DNA of 64,000 nt from the NCBI GenBank assembly GCA_958299035.1, contig CATQJL010000223.1, positions 54,232,302-54,296,301 on the forward strand, given 5' to 3'. The stretch's first letter is position 1; every line of letters begins with the position of its first letter. Source of the stretch: Cylicocyclus nassatus (lineage: Eukaryota > Nematoda > Chromadorea > Rhabditida > Strongylidae). Shown here in pieces: positions 41,101 to 52,661 of this stretch. The position numbers were made by a program, and so were the translations under genes. The notes beneath the pieces were generated by a model that had not been told where the DNA came from, searched no databases, and saw only the letters and a list, made by a program, of their open reading frames with translations.

Positions 41101-44100
41101 TTTCTTCGACTCTAATGGTAGAAAACTTTGAAAAGAGAAGGAACAATGGTTCAGAGGGTGAAGGTAAGAAAAAAGCAACAATGAATATGCCAGGTGAAAC
41201 AACGCTTTTGAGAATGATGAACTCAGAATTTGCGTATAGTACATGAATCAGCGTTAGGTGCGAAAGAAAGTCAATGTCTTGACGTCCTCGTAGCTTGCTA
41301 GGCGCAGAACCTTAGACAAGAACCGCTTCTGCTCTAGAAACTGAAGTAGCAAATGAAAATGGACCAAACAAATAACACAACCATGTGACTTAAGCGGTCA
41401 CTTTTTGAGGCCTCGCTCTCCCAAATGATGTCCTCGGCACCTCTGATCAGGAAACATGCGATATTTTGAGACTTCTTTATTGCAGACAGTCCGCTCATAG
41501 TTTAACGCTCTTAAAATTGTAAATAGGCTCAACGCGATAAGCAACACAAAACCTAAAATTTATCAAAACTACATATATGACACTCTCCTCGCGAATTGCT
41601 GGGACGCTCGCGAATTGCTGGTACGCATCACACAGATAAAAATCCAACGATGTTCTAAGACGAAGCAAAATTTCAAAGAAAACCGGAAACATGTGTGATA
41701 AAAATCGGAGACTGGGCTTCTTGGAAGCTTCTTACCTTTAGGTTTCGCTTCAAAATAGCCTTTCTGCAGATACCAGACGTGGCTCCAACTGCGGCAGAGT
41801 TTTCTTTACTCCATGCATGACAATGGCTACACTTTATCATTCAAAAGAGTTGGCGTTCTCACCAAGCCCTGCAGACTCGTACAGAAAACAAATTCCGCAT
41901 AGGCCCGTTACACGACATCGCTTTCACCGGATATCGTCCAGCTCGCTCGCCTTTTTCCTTCGCACGATTTCATGAGTAGTGCCGAAATACAATCATATAC
42001 AAGGCAGAGTTTCAGTGCCCACAGGAATGGTTTGAAAAATTCAAAAAAACTTACAGTTTGCAATCTGATGGACAACGCATCTTAGAAAGCTTGTCCTTTG
42101 TTCCTTTAGAGCGTGGCGGATCGCAGTTTCGAATGTTTTTGGTCAGAAATCGGATCTAGTTTCTTGCGTATAATTCAATGCGAGATATGTTATCACCGCC
42201 TCGTGTAAAATGAGTCGACTCCATCGGTATCGATTTTGCGTACGAACATTGTTTTCATGTCACTAAATTTCTGTAAGGGAAGAAGTAGGCAGGTCAGCAC
42301 GTGAATTAAGCTCTCATTTCCAGGAAGTGAAGAGCTTTTCGATAGGTATTTAGCTTTGATGAAAGCGGTGGAACAGTCTCAGAATTAGTGAATGAGTGAG
42401 GGGACTGTCAATCAAATACACGGTAGTTTGATGGTCCCAACATTTAGAACAGAAGATATAGCAGGATAGTTGTGGCGCTGTGGCGCCAATGTGTTATTCT
42501 TTCCACGGCTGAGGTATTCTCTGCAGAGTCTTTTGATCATGATTCACTCTCAAATCAACTTTCCAAATCAGCTTTAGTGAAGGATATCATCGTCCTGGGC
42601 CAAAAGTGAGGGGTAATATGTCTTGCTTCCCTATCGCAACTATGCCTCCAATATCGACCTGACGAATGCAAGGCTCAGTAACAAAAGGTCTGTCTCAATA
42701 ATTTCTACATCACGTGACAAGGAGAATGGGTCTTGTCTATTGTGCGCAGCTTTGTACTCAAACCAAACTTTCAAAGCTATAGAAATTAATGCACGTCTTT
42801 CCAACTAGCATTAGAGAGGTGTTGTTCATGCGCATAGCGCAGTGGTGCAACAAACCGTAACTTAAGGACAGGCATGCGAGTTGCCATTTCTCCTTTTCGA
42901 AACAGTTCCCTCAGTATAATGAAGGTTTGAGGATCCGCTCCAAGAAATAGTTGACCTCTCTTTCTTGAAAATTTTTAAGTACATCTTGTAATAAAATGCA
43001 AAAGTATCAATTTCACACGTAAGCATATATTTTACGTTACCTTGACTGCAGGTATCGAATCTTCCATAGTTGCTGCTACCCTTGGTTTGCGTCACTGACC
43101 TGCCGCATACGTGACCAATATGTTGGCAACATGCAGCAATATGTTGGCGCTGAGGCTGATAGTCAGAATGTTCTGCCAACATGTTGCACCTGTCAACATG
43201 TTAACTATAGGCTGGATTCGTATCGATCACGTTCAAGAGCAGTTTCACTACGGCGCACCATTCGAGCGCTGTGCCGGAATGTTCTGGAACTTACAGACCA
43301 ATATAAACCCAGCCTTACGTGTGCAGGTCAGAGACAGAACAAAGGTGGAGGGAAGTGTGGAAGGGGTGATATAATCACTAATTTCCCTACATCAAGACGT
43401 CGCTTTCTTATGCATAACATGGCAAAAACAACAGATATCGATCAATAGCATAGAGCTACAATTCTTGCTTTCTGAAATGTGTGTGTACAAAATTAGCAGA
43501 TCGATTTAAACTGATAAAAACAAAGGTAGAAAACTACAGACGCACAAACATGTAGAATGTTGGGATTGACTCATCAACCACTGTTTACTCGCCACATGTT
43601 TACTTTTTAGAGTGCAGTTATTCAAATACTCGGAGCTGCTCTACAACGTACGCTCCGTCACCACGAAGAGTTTGATGAATCCGCTGTCACAGTTGAAAAC
43701 TCTCAGCATATTCGTCTTCTCTACCAGATTCGTGAAGTTCTTCAACGTCGCAACACTTTGCAGCACACTGCAAATACTACGGATGTACCTCGAACTCTTA
43801 CGGCAACCACTTTTCCTACATCAGTTCAGCTCCAACAGCAAGATTCTCTATGCTCATCCAAAACTGCTGTCTGCAACAAGCATTGCGAAAGCTGCGAAAA
43901 CAACCAGCAAAAGCTCCTATACCTTGCACAGTTGATGGAGAATATACGCATCGAACAGAGCAACTTGAACAAACTGGTCTCCCAGCATGATGTTGCGTCC
44001 GACGTCTACAAAGCTTCAACAGCGTCTTCCAATAAACCGACTCCAGCTCGCACAACAACTCAAGATGGAATTGCTGTGCGTATGTCAAAAACTACGGTTC

Positions 44101-46508
44101 GTGTTTATTACAATGCTACATATGCTTTCGTCCCATTTGAATTTCATTGATTCAAGGCTTCAACAATGTGACAATGAAATGAATTAGATCGAATGACCGA
44201 AGCGAGTATTCATTTTGAAGCAGTTCGTAGGGTGATGCACGCAATTTTGGCTCAATCGCCAAAGACCAAACAGCGCTGTTCTTTTGCACATTCCTGCAAG
44301 CATGAGAGCAGTACACTATGTAGACAGTCTTAACACGTTGACGACAAGTCATTTTTGAAAGTTCTGTCCCTGTGGACGAAACGTTTCCGTGCATCTCTAC
44401 GCCTGCTGCATATATGTATGTATGTATACTAATATAATGTGCAAGCCCGTCCATGTGGCAAGCTCGGCCCATTCGACCAAAAACGTCGGAAATCGCCCAA
44501 ATTCCAGAAATTCATGCGATTTTAGCAACTTTGAAAAGTGGGCGGAGCTTGCCAAAAGTGGCGGTGCTAATGATAAAATACATCAAATGTTAGTTATATG
44601 AACAAACTGAGAGTATTGGACAAATAGTACTTAAATTAAGACCGCCGGGCACCATTGCGCGGCGTCGCCCACAGGGACAGGCTGCCTACCGCGCATCGTT
44701 GCGCGGCACCTTAGCGTGTTAAAGGCAGGAATGGACCCCTGTCAATTTTTGGTAGTTTCAGGTAGTAGACCCCCCAAGTACACTGTAGCCCCAACCCCAT
44801 ATTTCAATCCAAGCGCCAAGTCCTGAAAAAAGCGCTTCAAATCACCACCAGCCTCGCCCACTTCCATTCAGTGGGCGTTAATGGTGGAATTTTGAGGCGC
44901 TTTTTTAGGACTTAGCGCATGAATTGGAAGGTGAGGTTAGGGCTACGGTGTACTTGGAGGGTCTACTACTCGAAACTACCAAAATCTGGCAGGGATCCAC
45001 TCTGCTGATCTACTGCCTTTAAGCGATTGGGTGCAGAGTAGCGTAGACTACCATACTGCCTTCAACATGCTTTTATTTTCCATTTTAGGAGTCCGATTCA
45101 TTCAAACTCGTTTTCATTGCACCAGGTCTACCTTGCGATTATAAGTGGTCCAAGTGCCAGCCACATGTTCAAACTAAAAAATTGAATTCTCAGAATCAAT
45201 GCACAAAAAACGAATCTTGCTTCTCAGTCCATAGTAATACCCGCGCTAGTGATATGTTGCCACGAGCGTGGGCATACTAGCAAAAAAGAGTGCTCAGATG
45301 CTTTTAGTGCATTGGCGAATACACTATTTCAACTAACAAGGGAAGCGTGTGTAGTCGAAGTGGCCTTTTTAGATGAGACCCACACTGCTTTGAAGAGCAA
45401 TAAGCGGTGACTTCAAATCTGCCTACCAAATCTGCCAATCACCTTTGGACGCCGAGTTATAGGCGTTTTTCGGGTCGAAAAATTGAACGCAAAGCTGGAA
45501 CAAAATCGCCCAAATATTCTCAAATGATCCAGTGTCAAGTATCAGAGCCCTTTATGCAATGGATACATTTTATCTAGGATGCTAACACTTGACATTGCTT
45601 TATTTGAGCGCTGTAAAGACTGTAATAATCATTGCCAAAATTCTGCATTCATTTCGTTCCAAAAAACGGCCATAACTCGGCGTCCAGAGGCGCTTGGCAG
45701 ATTTGGAAGGCAGATTTGAAATCATCGCTTAATACTCTTCAAAGCAGTATGGGTCTCATCTAAAAAGGCCACTTCGATTAAACACGCTTCCCTTGTAAGT
45801 TAAAGCATCAAGAAACGAGATAACAATCAGATAATAATTAAGAACATTTTCATTCTTTTTTCGTGTCAAACGGCGTCTTCATGTTCACAATTTATGTTTG
45901 TTAGAAGCTTGCACCACTTCAGGAAAAGTTGGAGGGTAATGATATAACTATGTCAGTGAAGATTTATATTCCATCTCCACCAGCGTACGTGTTGCATATT
46001 CTCTCTTCCTCACCTTTTTCTTGTCACATTGGGCCCGTTTTAGCGGCATCAAATGCAGCTATATTGGACGTCTTATTGGACCAAATGGAATTACTATCAG
46101 GGAATTGCAGCTAGAAACTCGTTGTCACATTGCTGTCCGAGGCCGAGGAAGCATCAAGGTAAGTTTTTTGAGTATATCCTGTAAGGAGTTGTATTGTTTT
46201 AGGATAGCAGACTGTTTCGGAAGATGCGTCACAAACCTGGATTTGGACACCTCAGAGAAGACACCCATGTTCTAGTTGAAGCGAAAGCTGCAAATCGCGC
46301 TGAGTAAGCTTGCGTTGCGAAAGCAGCCGCTTCAAAGCAGTCTAGACTCTTGTTTTCCAGATGTCGCTCATTAATCGAGAAGGCAAAAAAACGTATTTCG
46401 GATATGTTTACCCCGGAGTTTGATTCTCTTAAAAGAGAACAACTCATCCATCTGGCTATGTTGAATGGAACATATAGACAAAGCATTACATCAGCAAAAC
46501 CTACGTGA
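38140..46508 (+). CDS. STAR-family KH-domain RNA-binding protein, 7 exons
   Basis: Exons: 38140-38324, 38372-38435, 43611-44075, 45905-45984, 46044-46158, 46203-46303, 46361-46508. The phases agree at every junction, giving 385 residues. Residues 1-83 are an Ala/Leu/Gln-rich helical region (GAVALADQLVLEFLFMELTE). Residues 84-238 form a helical and then low-complexity region rich in Gln, Thr and Ser, with a Cys cluster (CSSKTAVCNKHCESC). From about 252 comes the KH domain: VKIYIPSPPAG, then SYIGRLIGPNGITIRELQLE with the GPNG loop, CHIAVRGRGSIKD, KPGFGHLREDTHVLV and AKAANRAECRSLIEKAKKRI. A QUA2-like end, LKREQLIHLAMLNGTYR, follows. The VRGxGS element and ending are typical of STAR proteins (GLD-1, Quaking, Sam68), which bind mRNA to control splicing, stability or translation. 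The target is unknown. The donor at 45984 is inferred from phase. Confidence 0.85.
38860..39600. mobile_element. TIR element with ~250-bp inverted ends (AGGCTGG family)
   Basis: cgcacagttccctcactgtg ctggaactgttctgg, gcatgcgctgcatccgcccc gcg, atttcttccagatttctctcattttgac and more at the left are mirrored on the right down to about 39350. The termini match 8620-10759. It lies in the STAR gene's 5.2 kb second intron. The 172-codon ORF at 39142-39660 is this element read through, not a gene. Confidence 0.75.
39874..40620 (-). CDS. Possible small minus-strand membrane-protein gene inside the STAR intron
   Basis: The 3' end is the best part. A minus-strand reading from about 40110 to the TAA at 39874 encodes ILITSIATVLLKGRLG, then LLGCLVSFFLLFMLYVFSFF and a short basic end (NMARLVRIE), with AATAAATAAA immediately after. 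About 240 bases upstream (40510-40600) a charged exon-like stretch (SEDIEDVRAKK) ends in a good donor, gtaagt. The exons could not be joined with confidence. It would be a gene nested antisense within an intron of the STAR gene. Family not recognised. Confidence 0.35.
40641..40711. repeat. Perfect 33-bp hairpin
   Basis: acggatttttatgcgatatt gactagcccatgc (40641-40673) and its exact complement (40679-40711) are separated by ttatc. Outer bases ttcatgtgat / atcacatgaa (40623-40732) pair too, with small bulges. Confidence 0.85.
40796..40878. repeat. Second hairpin nearby
   Basis: aagcatacctactaacataa gctatgcaag is partly mirrored by cttgcatagcctatcacgta tgctt. The inner ten and outer eight bases pair. 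Confidence 0.6.
40880..42390. other. Intronic DNA, nothing recognised
   Basis: Part of the 5.2 kb intron of the STAR gene. A short tandem gcgaattgctggga/gcgaattgctggta is at about 41589-41617. No coding or mobile-element signal. Confidence 0.4.
42391..42617 (+). mobile_element. Mariner fragment related to 1157-2022
   Basis: gtgaggggactgtcaatcaa, tggtcccaacatttagaaca and gaagatatagca match the helix-turn-helix part of the 1.2 kb mariner. A terminal-repeat-like gggccaaaagtgaggggtaa follows at 42597. Heavily decayed. Confidence 0.6.
43206..43318. repeat. Minimal AGGCTGG-family MITE
   Basis: aggctggattcgtat at the left and aatataaacccagcct at the right are inverted. The interior contains gtgccggaatgttctggaac, as in the larger elements at 8.6 and 38.9 kb. 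Confidence 0.5.
44332..44728. mobile_element. TTAA-flanked element (piggyBac-like MITE)
   Basis: Starts TTAA-cacgttgacgacaagtca and ends ..gcggcaccttagcgtg-TTAA. The short inverted ends (cacgttga / tagcgtg) next to TTAA are what piggyBac-type elements leave. The interior has cattgcgcggcgtcgccc and catcgttgcgcggc blocks. A diverged copy is at 23355-23645. It lies in the STAR intron 44076-45904. Confidence 0.55.
44715..45024. mobile_element. Fold-back MITE, ~110-bp arms
   Basis: taaaggcaggaatggacccc tgtcaatttttggtagtttc aggtagtagaccccccaagt acac is mirrored to ..ggcagggatccactctgctg atctactgcctttaa. A short GC-rich loop has gcccacttccattcagtggg c. It overlaps the TTAA of the preceding element by a few bases. 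Confidence 0.75.
45338..45803. mobile_element. ACAAGGGAAG-family MITE, most complete copy
   Basis: aacaagggaagcgtgtgtag tcgaagtggcctttttagat gagacccacactgctttgaa gagca is mirrored almost exactly at 45690-45803, with an inner pair aatctgcc..ggacgccgagttata. No ORF. Third element in this STAR intron. Confidence 0.8.
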
Positions 46509-47205
46509 TACCATATAAGTATTACAGTTGCTTCGAAACCATATTCAGTTATTTGAGTAAATTTGTAAACAATTCTTCGTTTGCGACATTCTAAAGTAGC
46601 TCTAAGGAAGTGTGTTTTCATTGTTGTACACATTTCCATAAAGCTCCCCAAATTACCATATTGCCAACTAATGTCAAACACTCAGCCAATCATGAACGAC
46701 GACGTCAACGTTTTTTTCCTTTTGATAAAGCCAGGATGGAAAAAATTTTGGATGATAAAAACTATGCAATGACTTTAGAGTGATTTTGTTTTAGTTACCA
46801 GGTATTTTGTTCTTGTAAGCCTATAGGTAATATTTACGAGACTTCAAATGAACTCTTTGGTCCAAATCTAGGGTCTCTAAATTAACGAACCTTGAAGGCA
46901 GGTAAGGTTAGGTCTGGGATCTCAGTGCCATGTCGAAACCATGATGCCAAACTAAAGGCGACAAACTCGCTCGAAAGAAGGTTAAGTAAACAAAAAGGCT
47001 GGAAATGACTTCTTGCCTAAATATTACTTTTTAACTCGAGATTAATGCTTGAATTAGCACAGCACCTGGGTAAAAATTCTTCTAGGTTATTCCTTAAATT
47101 CACAGCGTTTTTTATTTTTGTCGTCGCTCTCTTACGCTGTTGGCTTAAGCTGCTTGTACCATTCGAAATAGCAGATCTTGGTCCATGAGACCTTTTCCTT
47201 ATTTT
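46509..47205. other. 3' flank of the STAR gene, nothing else recognised
   Basis: No perfect AATAAA seen soon after the stop; gataaaaac near 46757 could serve. No repeats identified. Confidence 0.35.
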
Positions 47206-47233
47206 GAAAAGATTTCAATGTGATTGGTTTCCA

Positions 47234-47591
47234 GCTTCAAACGCATGACGGACAAAAATTGAGGAACTTTGGAGCCTGTAATTTTCGTATTTTGTCCGAA
47301 TGCCACGAGAAAGTTCAGAGTGTGTATAGGCTGCTGCATGGCGAAGGCACAATATCTTTGAGTGCGGCTTTATTAGCCGCAGTGCGCATGGCGGAGGATT
47401 TACAACGGTCAGGATATGCGCGCGTCGCGTTCGCTCCCGCTCAACTAATACTGCTTCTGCGCTTTCGTCATGCAGTAGCCTTCGAAAAGGAGTTGCCTTA
47501 TAGCCTTAAAAAGCTTATCAAGGTCTTTCTAAAAGCAAGCGAGCCACTATGCAAAGGATCTAAACGAGGTTGTAGTAGTAGCCGTTCCTAA
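47234..47591 (+). CDS. Exon-like ORF of unknown function
   Basis: After an acceptor ttggtttccag ending at 47234 the frame is open for about 119 codons to a TAA at 47589-47591. It encodes a helical protein: LHGEGTISLSAALLAAVRMA, EDLQRSGYARVAFAPAQLIL, and a basic/Ser end KGSKRGCSSSRS. Base composition is richer in G+C than its surroundings, as for the clear exons. It could be the last exon of a gene whose upstream exons I cannot place, or a small gene starting at an internal ATG. I do not recognise it. Confidence 0.35.
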
Positions 47592-50580
47592 CTGTTGCAG
47601 CCTCATTTATAGCTGTTTTCCAAGAGAATGTTTCAGTCCTGCTACCGAATCTTCATCAATGAATAGCTTTGTCTTGATTGGTGTGAAGGTTAGACACAAA
47701 AAATCAATCATTAATTCAAAATTCCCAATTTTAGAATTCTATCAATATTTCTAAACACAAAACATCCATATATAAATTTAGTGGACGTGAGAATGTTTGT
47801 TGACAAAAAGCTGACCTGAATGCACCGCAGTTACTCGAGCACAAAAACTAAATCTACCGTAATTCCAGGGATCTCATATTTTCCTATATGGAGCGAAGAT
47901 GCAGAAAGCAAAACTGACGCTTTCGCTAATCAAAACCGTAAAAAATTAAGATTAGTAAACATGTGTTGATTTCGAATCAATCTTTGAAAATTTTGAAATT
48001 TTGATGTGATAAGGAAGATCCTTTTGCCATGTTTACGTTTACTATCTTGCCGCCCAGCTTTGTTGTCCTAGAAAGTGAAACAACTATAAAAAATCAAATT
48101 TCATAATACGATAATCGCCTTTCTGATCAAATAGTGTTTGTTTGAATAGCCATTCAGGCTGCTTCTAATCACTTCTTTTGCAGAACTGATGATAGAAACG
48201 CGATTGACTAAATTTACTGGGGTTTGCAGGAAAACCGGTTAACTGTCAAAGTGTACTAAATCGGAAGAATACGAAATCCAAATAAAGTTCCAGGAACGAC
48301 TCGATATATGTTCAAAGCATAGTTGAAGTCAAAGTTGTTACACTAAAATAATCATAGAAAGAAATACAAAGGGATAATGATTTCAGGGCATTTTCCGTTT
48401 TGGAAATGGGACAATTACGCAAAGTACCACATAAATATAATAGTTGTGCGGATAGAATGCTAAACAATGAGACTATTTTTGTGATTTTCCTGAAGTTTCA
48501 TCTTTATGGAAAAAGAACTATGCTTCCTTTTTCTTTGCGCGTTCTGTAGCAAAGTGTCAGAACTATTTACATAAATTTTTAGAACCTTGCTTCCCCTTCC
48601 TCTTTGATTTCATCTTATCTGCAAAAATTTGGCTGTCTTCTTACCCTAGCTCTTAGCTGCAAGTTTGCGAAAATGCAGTAGAACTCAGCCTTTGACTGTA
48701 TATTTTGTTTCCAGAGGCTTTCCATAATACCAGAATCTTACTGAGTGTAAAGATCAGATTTTTGTTCAAAGTTGAGGGCTTAGATCAAATCTCAAAGATG
48801 ATGTTCCACTCGACAGTTGATGACAACAAGGTGAACCAGCGTGCTCTTTTGACTCTTCGCCATCAACAACTAGATCAGATACTTACCTGGAACAGCAGGC
48901 GTTCCTCTCAACAATTTACAACTTCCCGGTATGCTGCAGGTGATCGTGACGATGTTGATTGTTTTTAAACCTTTGCTGTTTATCTATCACTTCCTGGAAC
49001 TGAAGATGAAACCCTGTTCTAAGTCTGACTATGTTTCTACAATGAATTCCAGCTTCTATCTCAGATTGACCGGCAGCATGTCTTGTGTACTATTGATTTT
49101 GCCCAATTTCTACATATTTACTTTCCTATACTTCATGTCATGAGAAACAGCCTCATGAGTTTCATTTGTAGATAAGGGTTTTCAGATTTGTTAGTCATAA
49201 TTGAACAATCATGGACCAAAATGTCGTTTCTTCTGGCTGATCAATGCTTGCGATCGCAGAAAACGGTGAAATGTGAAGGTGGGAGAGGGGCTCACGAAAA
49301 TGTCCAACAAAGTTTTCAAATGCCTTTTACGGTTTGCAGAATAGTATGTTATTACAACCAGCCCGTAAAGATTCAACTAAAGATAGTGGATAAATCTTCA
49401 ATTCACTTTCTGGTAAATTTCAAGGTTTTGAACTTATTTAGATCGCTTTTAAAAAAATTTGAAAGAGAATACCTAACACTTGCCTCACGATCAGAAGATC
49501 ATTCTATGGCTTCTCTTCTTCAAAGAAATATAATTTATGCGTGTGCCACTGTTAAGAGGTCAATGGTAATTTAGCTCAACACAGCTTGCTAAAACAGACC
49601 TTAAATGAAGACAGCCCACCCACCTTTTCCTCCATTTTTTAGCCTCTCGTTGTGCTTTTTCTCATCCCATGAGTTTTGGAACATATCCCGGTTTGTGCTC
49701 CTATTCAGGCGGTCTGCCAGTTCTACCTTTCTGAAAGTCAAGAGGATTGAAATCGTCAAAAATCCGAAAAATTTCCAGAAACTTTTCGTTTTGTACATCG
49801 TGTGCAGAATGATACAAAAATCTGAAAATAATTTCCAATATCAAAAAATTTCTGGTTGAAATGTCAGTAAAATCTAAATGCCTAATAGAAATGGTACTCA
49901 ACAATAATTGGCATTTTCAAAATTGCTTTGATTTGAGTCAGAATGCACTACAGGCATGCTGCGGGACAAGTACATGGTGCAATCGTTGTACAATAGTTAA
50001 CTCGATTCTGATAAATGATGCATTTTCAAAGAAAGCATTCTCCCTTCATACGCGTTGAATGTACATGAATGAAATCTTGGAGGGAATTCAATGGCGTATG
50101 TCAATATGACGAGATTTGAACTCAAACGCGACTGTGAAGGGAGATTTCATTTTATCGTCAAAAAGTGCCGCGCACTATAGACCAGCGGATGCTTGATGAT
50201 TACCGGGGCCAGTTCCCTCGCCCCTCTATGCAAAATTGGCACATTTTGACGTCCATCACTAGAAGCAATGCACTTTCATTGAATGCCAAAGCAGAAAATG
50301 AATTCCTAAGAAACTTCGAGGTTGAAAGAAGTTATGGAGTGATTGTGTTGTCCATTAGCCAATTGAACTTTATAAAAAAATTATGGATAAAAGTGAATTT
50401 TTGTGATAGTACATAGTATTCTATCGCCAGACGGGGCTCTTACATCAATACCTAATGTAAGTAATGAATTTTCGACGATGGTTGCTTCACGAGCTCTCTA
50501 TAGTGTCGCATAGTGTTTGCATTTTTCAAATGTAAATAGATATTAGGATGCCTTAAATGTAACTCCTTTTAAATAATTAA
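47592..50580. other. Long region with only weak, unjoined ORFs
   Basis: Open stretches at 48705-48968 (after a tttgtttccag acceptor), 48931-49143 (hydrophobic, LLFIYHFLELK and CVLLILPNFYIFTFLYF) and 49188-49574 could be exons or a decayed membrane-protein gene. No consistent splice model or family motif emerged. Confidence 0.3.
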
Positions 50581-50599
50581 GCTGTTTTTGTTTTACTAG

Positions 50600-50890
50600 T
50601 CTTGGAATATCGTTCGAAAGAGCAGATCAAGCTCTACAAAATGACTACCAAAGATCTGCCTAATTCGCATTCTGTGCAAAGTCTGAAGCCAAAAAAATTT
50701 TGTCACTTGAAAACTGGCTTTGCGAAAAATTCTACGTACCTCCAACTTGGTCACTATACCTTAGGCACGCAGTAGCACTCACATATGCCTTTACTGGATT
50801 TTTCTGCGCATGGAAAGCGAGACAAATAATCCAAAGGGCAAAGTCCGCCCCAGCCCCTCCCACATTGCATACTATAAGCCTTACTATCAG
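50600..50890 (+). CDS. Possible exon of a membrane protein (weak)
   Basis: Frame from about 50700 reads ENWLCEKFYVPPTWSLYLRH, AVALTYAFTGFFCAWKARQI and QRAKSAPAPPTLHTISLTI, then a very good donor gtaagtatg near 50889. One hydrophobic segment. The upstream boundary is unclear; there is an acceptor ttttactag near 50600, but that frame differs. Function unknown. Confidence 0.25.
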
Positions 50891-50949
50891 TAAGTATGAT
50901 CTCAAAACCTTACCTCTGTATGTGCTCTTATAATCGAGAAATACCAACT

Positions 50950-51630
50950 TTTACATGAAAAACCCAAAAAGTGGAATTCTGGCATTTCGGACCATCCTTG
51001 TCTCTCAGCTTTGGGCCCGAAAAAGTTCACAATATATTTTTGGGTACTATTGTGTGTCTACTATATAAGGACAAAGTTGTAAGTTCGTAGGATTTTTCTT
51101 GAAGGAGATTCGATTTCAAGGGTAGCAAAAAAAATTGATTTTTGGCTCCAGTTTTTACCTGGATTACGACTTAGGTGGATCTTTGGTGGTCTTTTTGTAA
51201 ATCTTGCCCCGCTCTATCAAACGGTATCCTAAGGCTAATAGGAAAACAAAAACAGCTCAATATATTTGGTGTTTACTTTTGGGACAAACTAATAAAAGCA
51301 TGTAATGGCGAGCAGTGATCGCTAGCCTGGTCTGCAAACCCATAGTACGTATGTGAGACTTGCAACATCCGAGTTGCACTGGCTGCACCTATCTGCACCA
51401 AGATTTCACTTTTCTACTAGATATACGACCGAATGAAGAAGTTTGATTAACAACAGCAACATCTGTCACTAAAAAAGTTGGGATTGCTGACTCAAGAAAG
51501 AACAAAGAATTCTCTGCAGGAGAGATTTGCAGAAACAAGTAGAGTCAAGGAGCTTAGATGTTTTGCAGCGAGAAGTGTTGCGTATCACGGCAATTGATGA
51601 TAGGATAGGAACTGACAACATTATATGTTA
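50950..51630. other. Nothing recognised
   Basis: AT-rich, no coding or repeat signal. Confidence 0.35.
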
Positions 51631-52661
51631 CTAGCTGTCGTACCCGGCCTTGCCCGGGATAACATCACTTAGGGTTCACTGTCTTTGGATATATGTGACA
51701 CTCAAAGCAGTAGTGTATCATTGAAGTTTGTTTGCAAAAATAAAAATAAAATGTGCACACTTTTACTCAACAGCATTGTCTCTCTTCTTTTTGAAACATG
51801 GAAGACGTAAAAAAACTTGAAGAGCATGCATTGCGATATAGGTGGAAGAACGTTCGAATAATGTAGCGCCCATTGCTATCCTGAGGATCATTTTTCCTAG
51901 TACTTCGCCGCTAATCGGTTATTCTGTTTTAACTCCCGCACTCTAACCTCCTCTCCCGTACTACGACAAAAGTAAGTGCTTCTTTGACTGTCCTTGCTTT
52001 AGAGAGCGAATACCTTTATAGCCAAAGCAACAGCCATTCTACCACGTTAAAGATATGTAATCCACAACTTGTGAGCCATTTGGATAACAGATTAATGAAA
52101 AAAAAACTCAAGGACTTCAGTCAATAAACAAAATTATGGTGTAAGCTTTCAGATTGAGAGTCACGCTCATGCGGCCGGAATTCATGCCGGAGGTTCCAAC
52201 GCTAGAGTGTGGCACGCAATTTGAGACAGCTTGTAACTTAGCGATTGGCTCACATCTGCATCAAAAAAAGGCTTTGACTTGCGTTAACAACACTACTACC
52301 TCGCACCGCAAAAGATGCATCTCGCAGTTTTAGACAGAATATATAGGATCTACATCTGAACGCTTTCGACCTTGCTTTGATGACGAAAGTTCACAATGGA
52401 TCGTACTGCTCTTGTTTACATAAGTGTAGGAATGGTTCGGCAATAGCTGCTGATAAGCTTCATTCCCTTACTGAGAGTGCAACAAATCAATAAATTGATA
52501 GAAGGACCCAGCGAGTTGTCGAAAAAAGAGCCTATATTTGCGCCGTGGCTTGTTTATAGGGAAACAAAATTCAGCCTCTTTGGTTCACATACAAAGGAGT
52601 CTATAAGCCGCAAACATCCTAACAAACACGGTACAGTGTTTGAGTTTTATATATATATAGA
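51631..52661 (-). mobile_element. Non-autonomous Helitron, 1.03 kb
   Basis: Minus strand: starts TCTATATATATATAAAACTC and ends ..cgggtacgacagctag, between A and T. The 5' end is shared with the 35.6-37.0 kb Helitron, the 3' end with all Helitrons here. No Rep/helicase coding. Confidence 0.75.
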
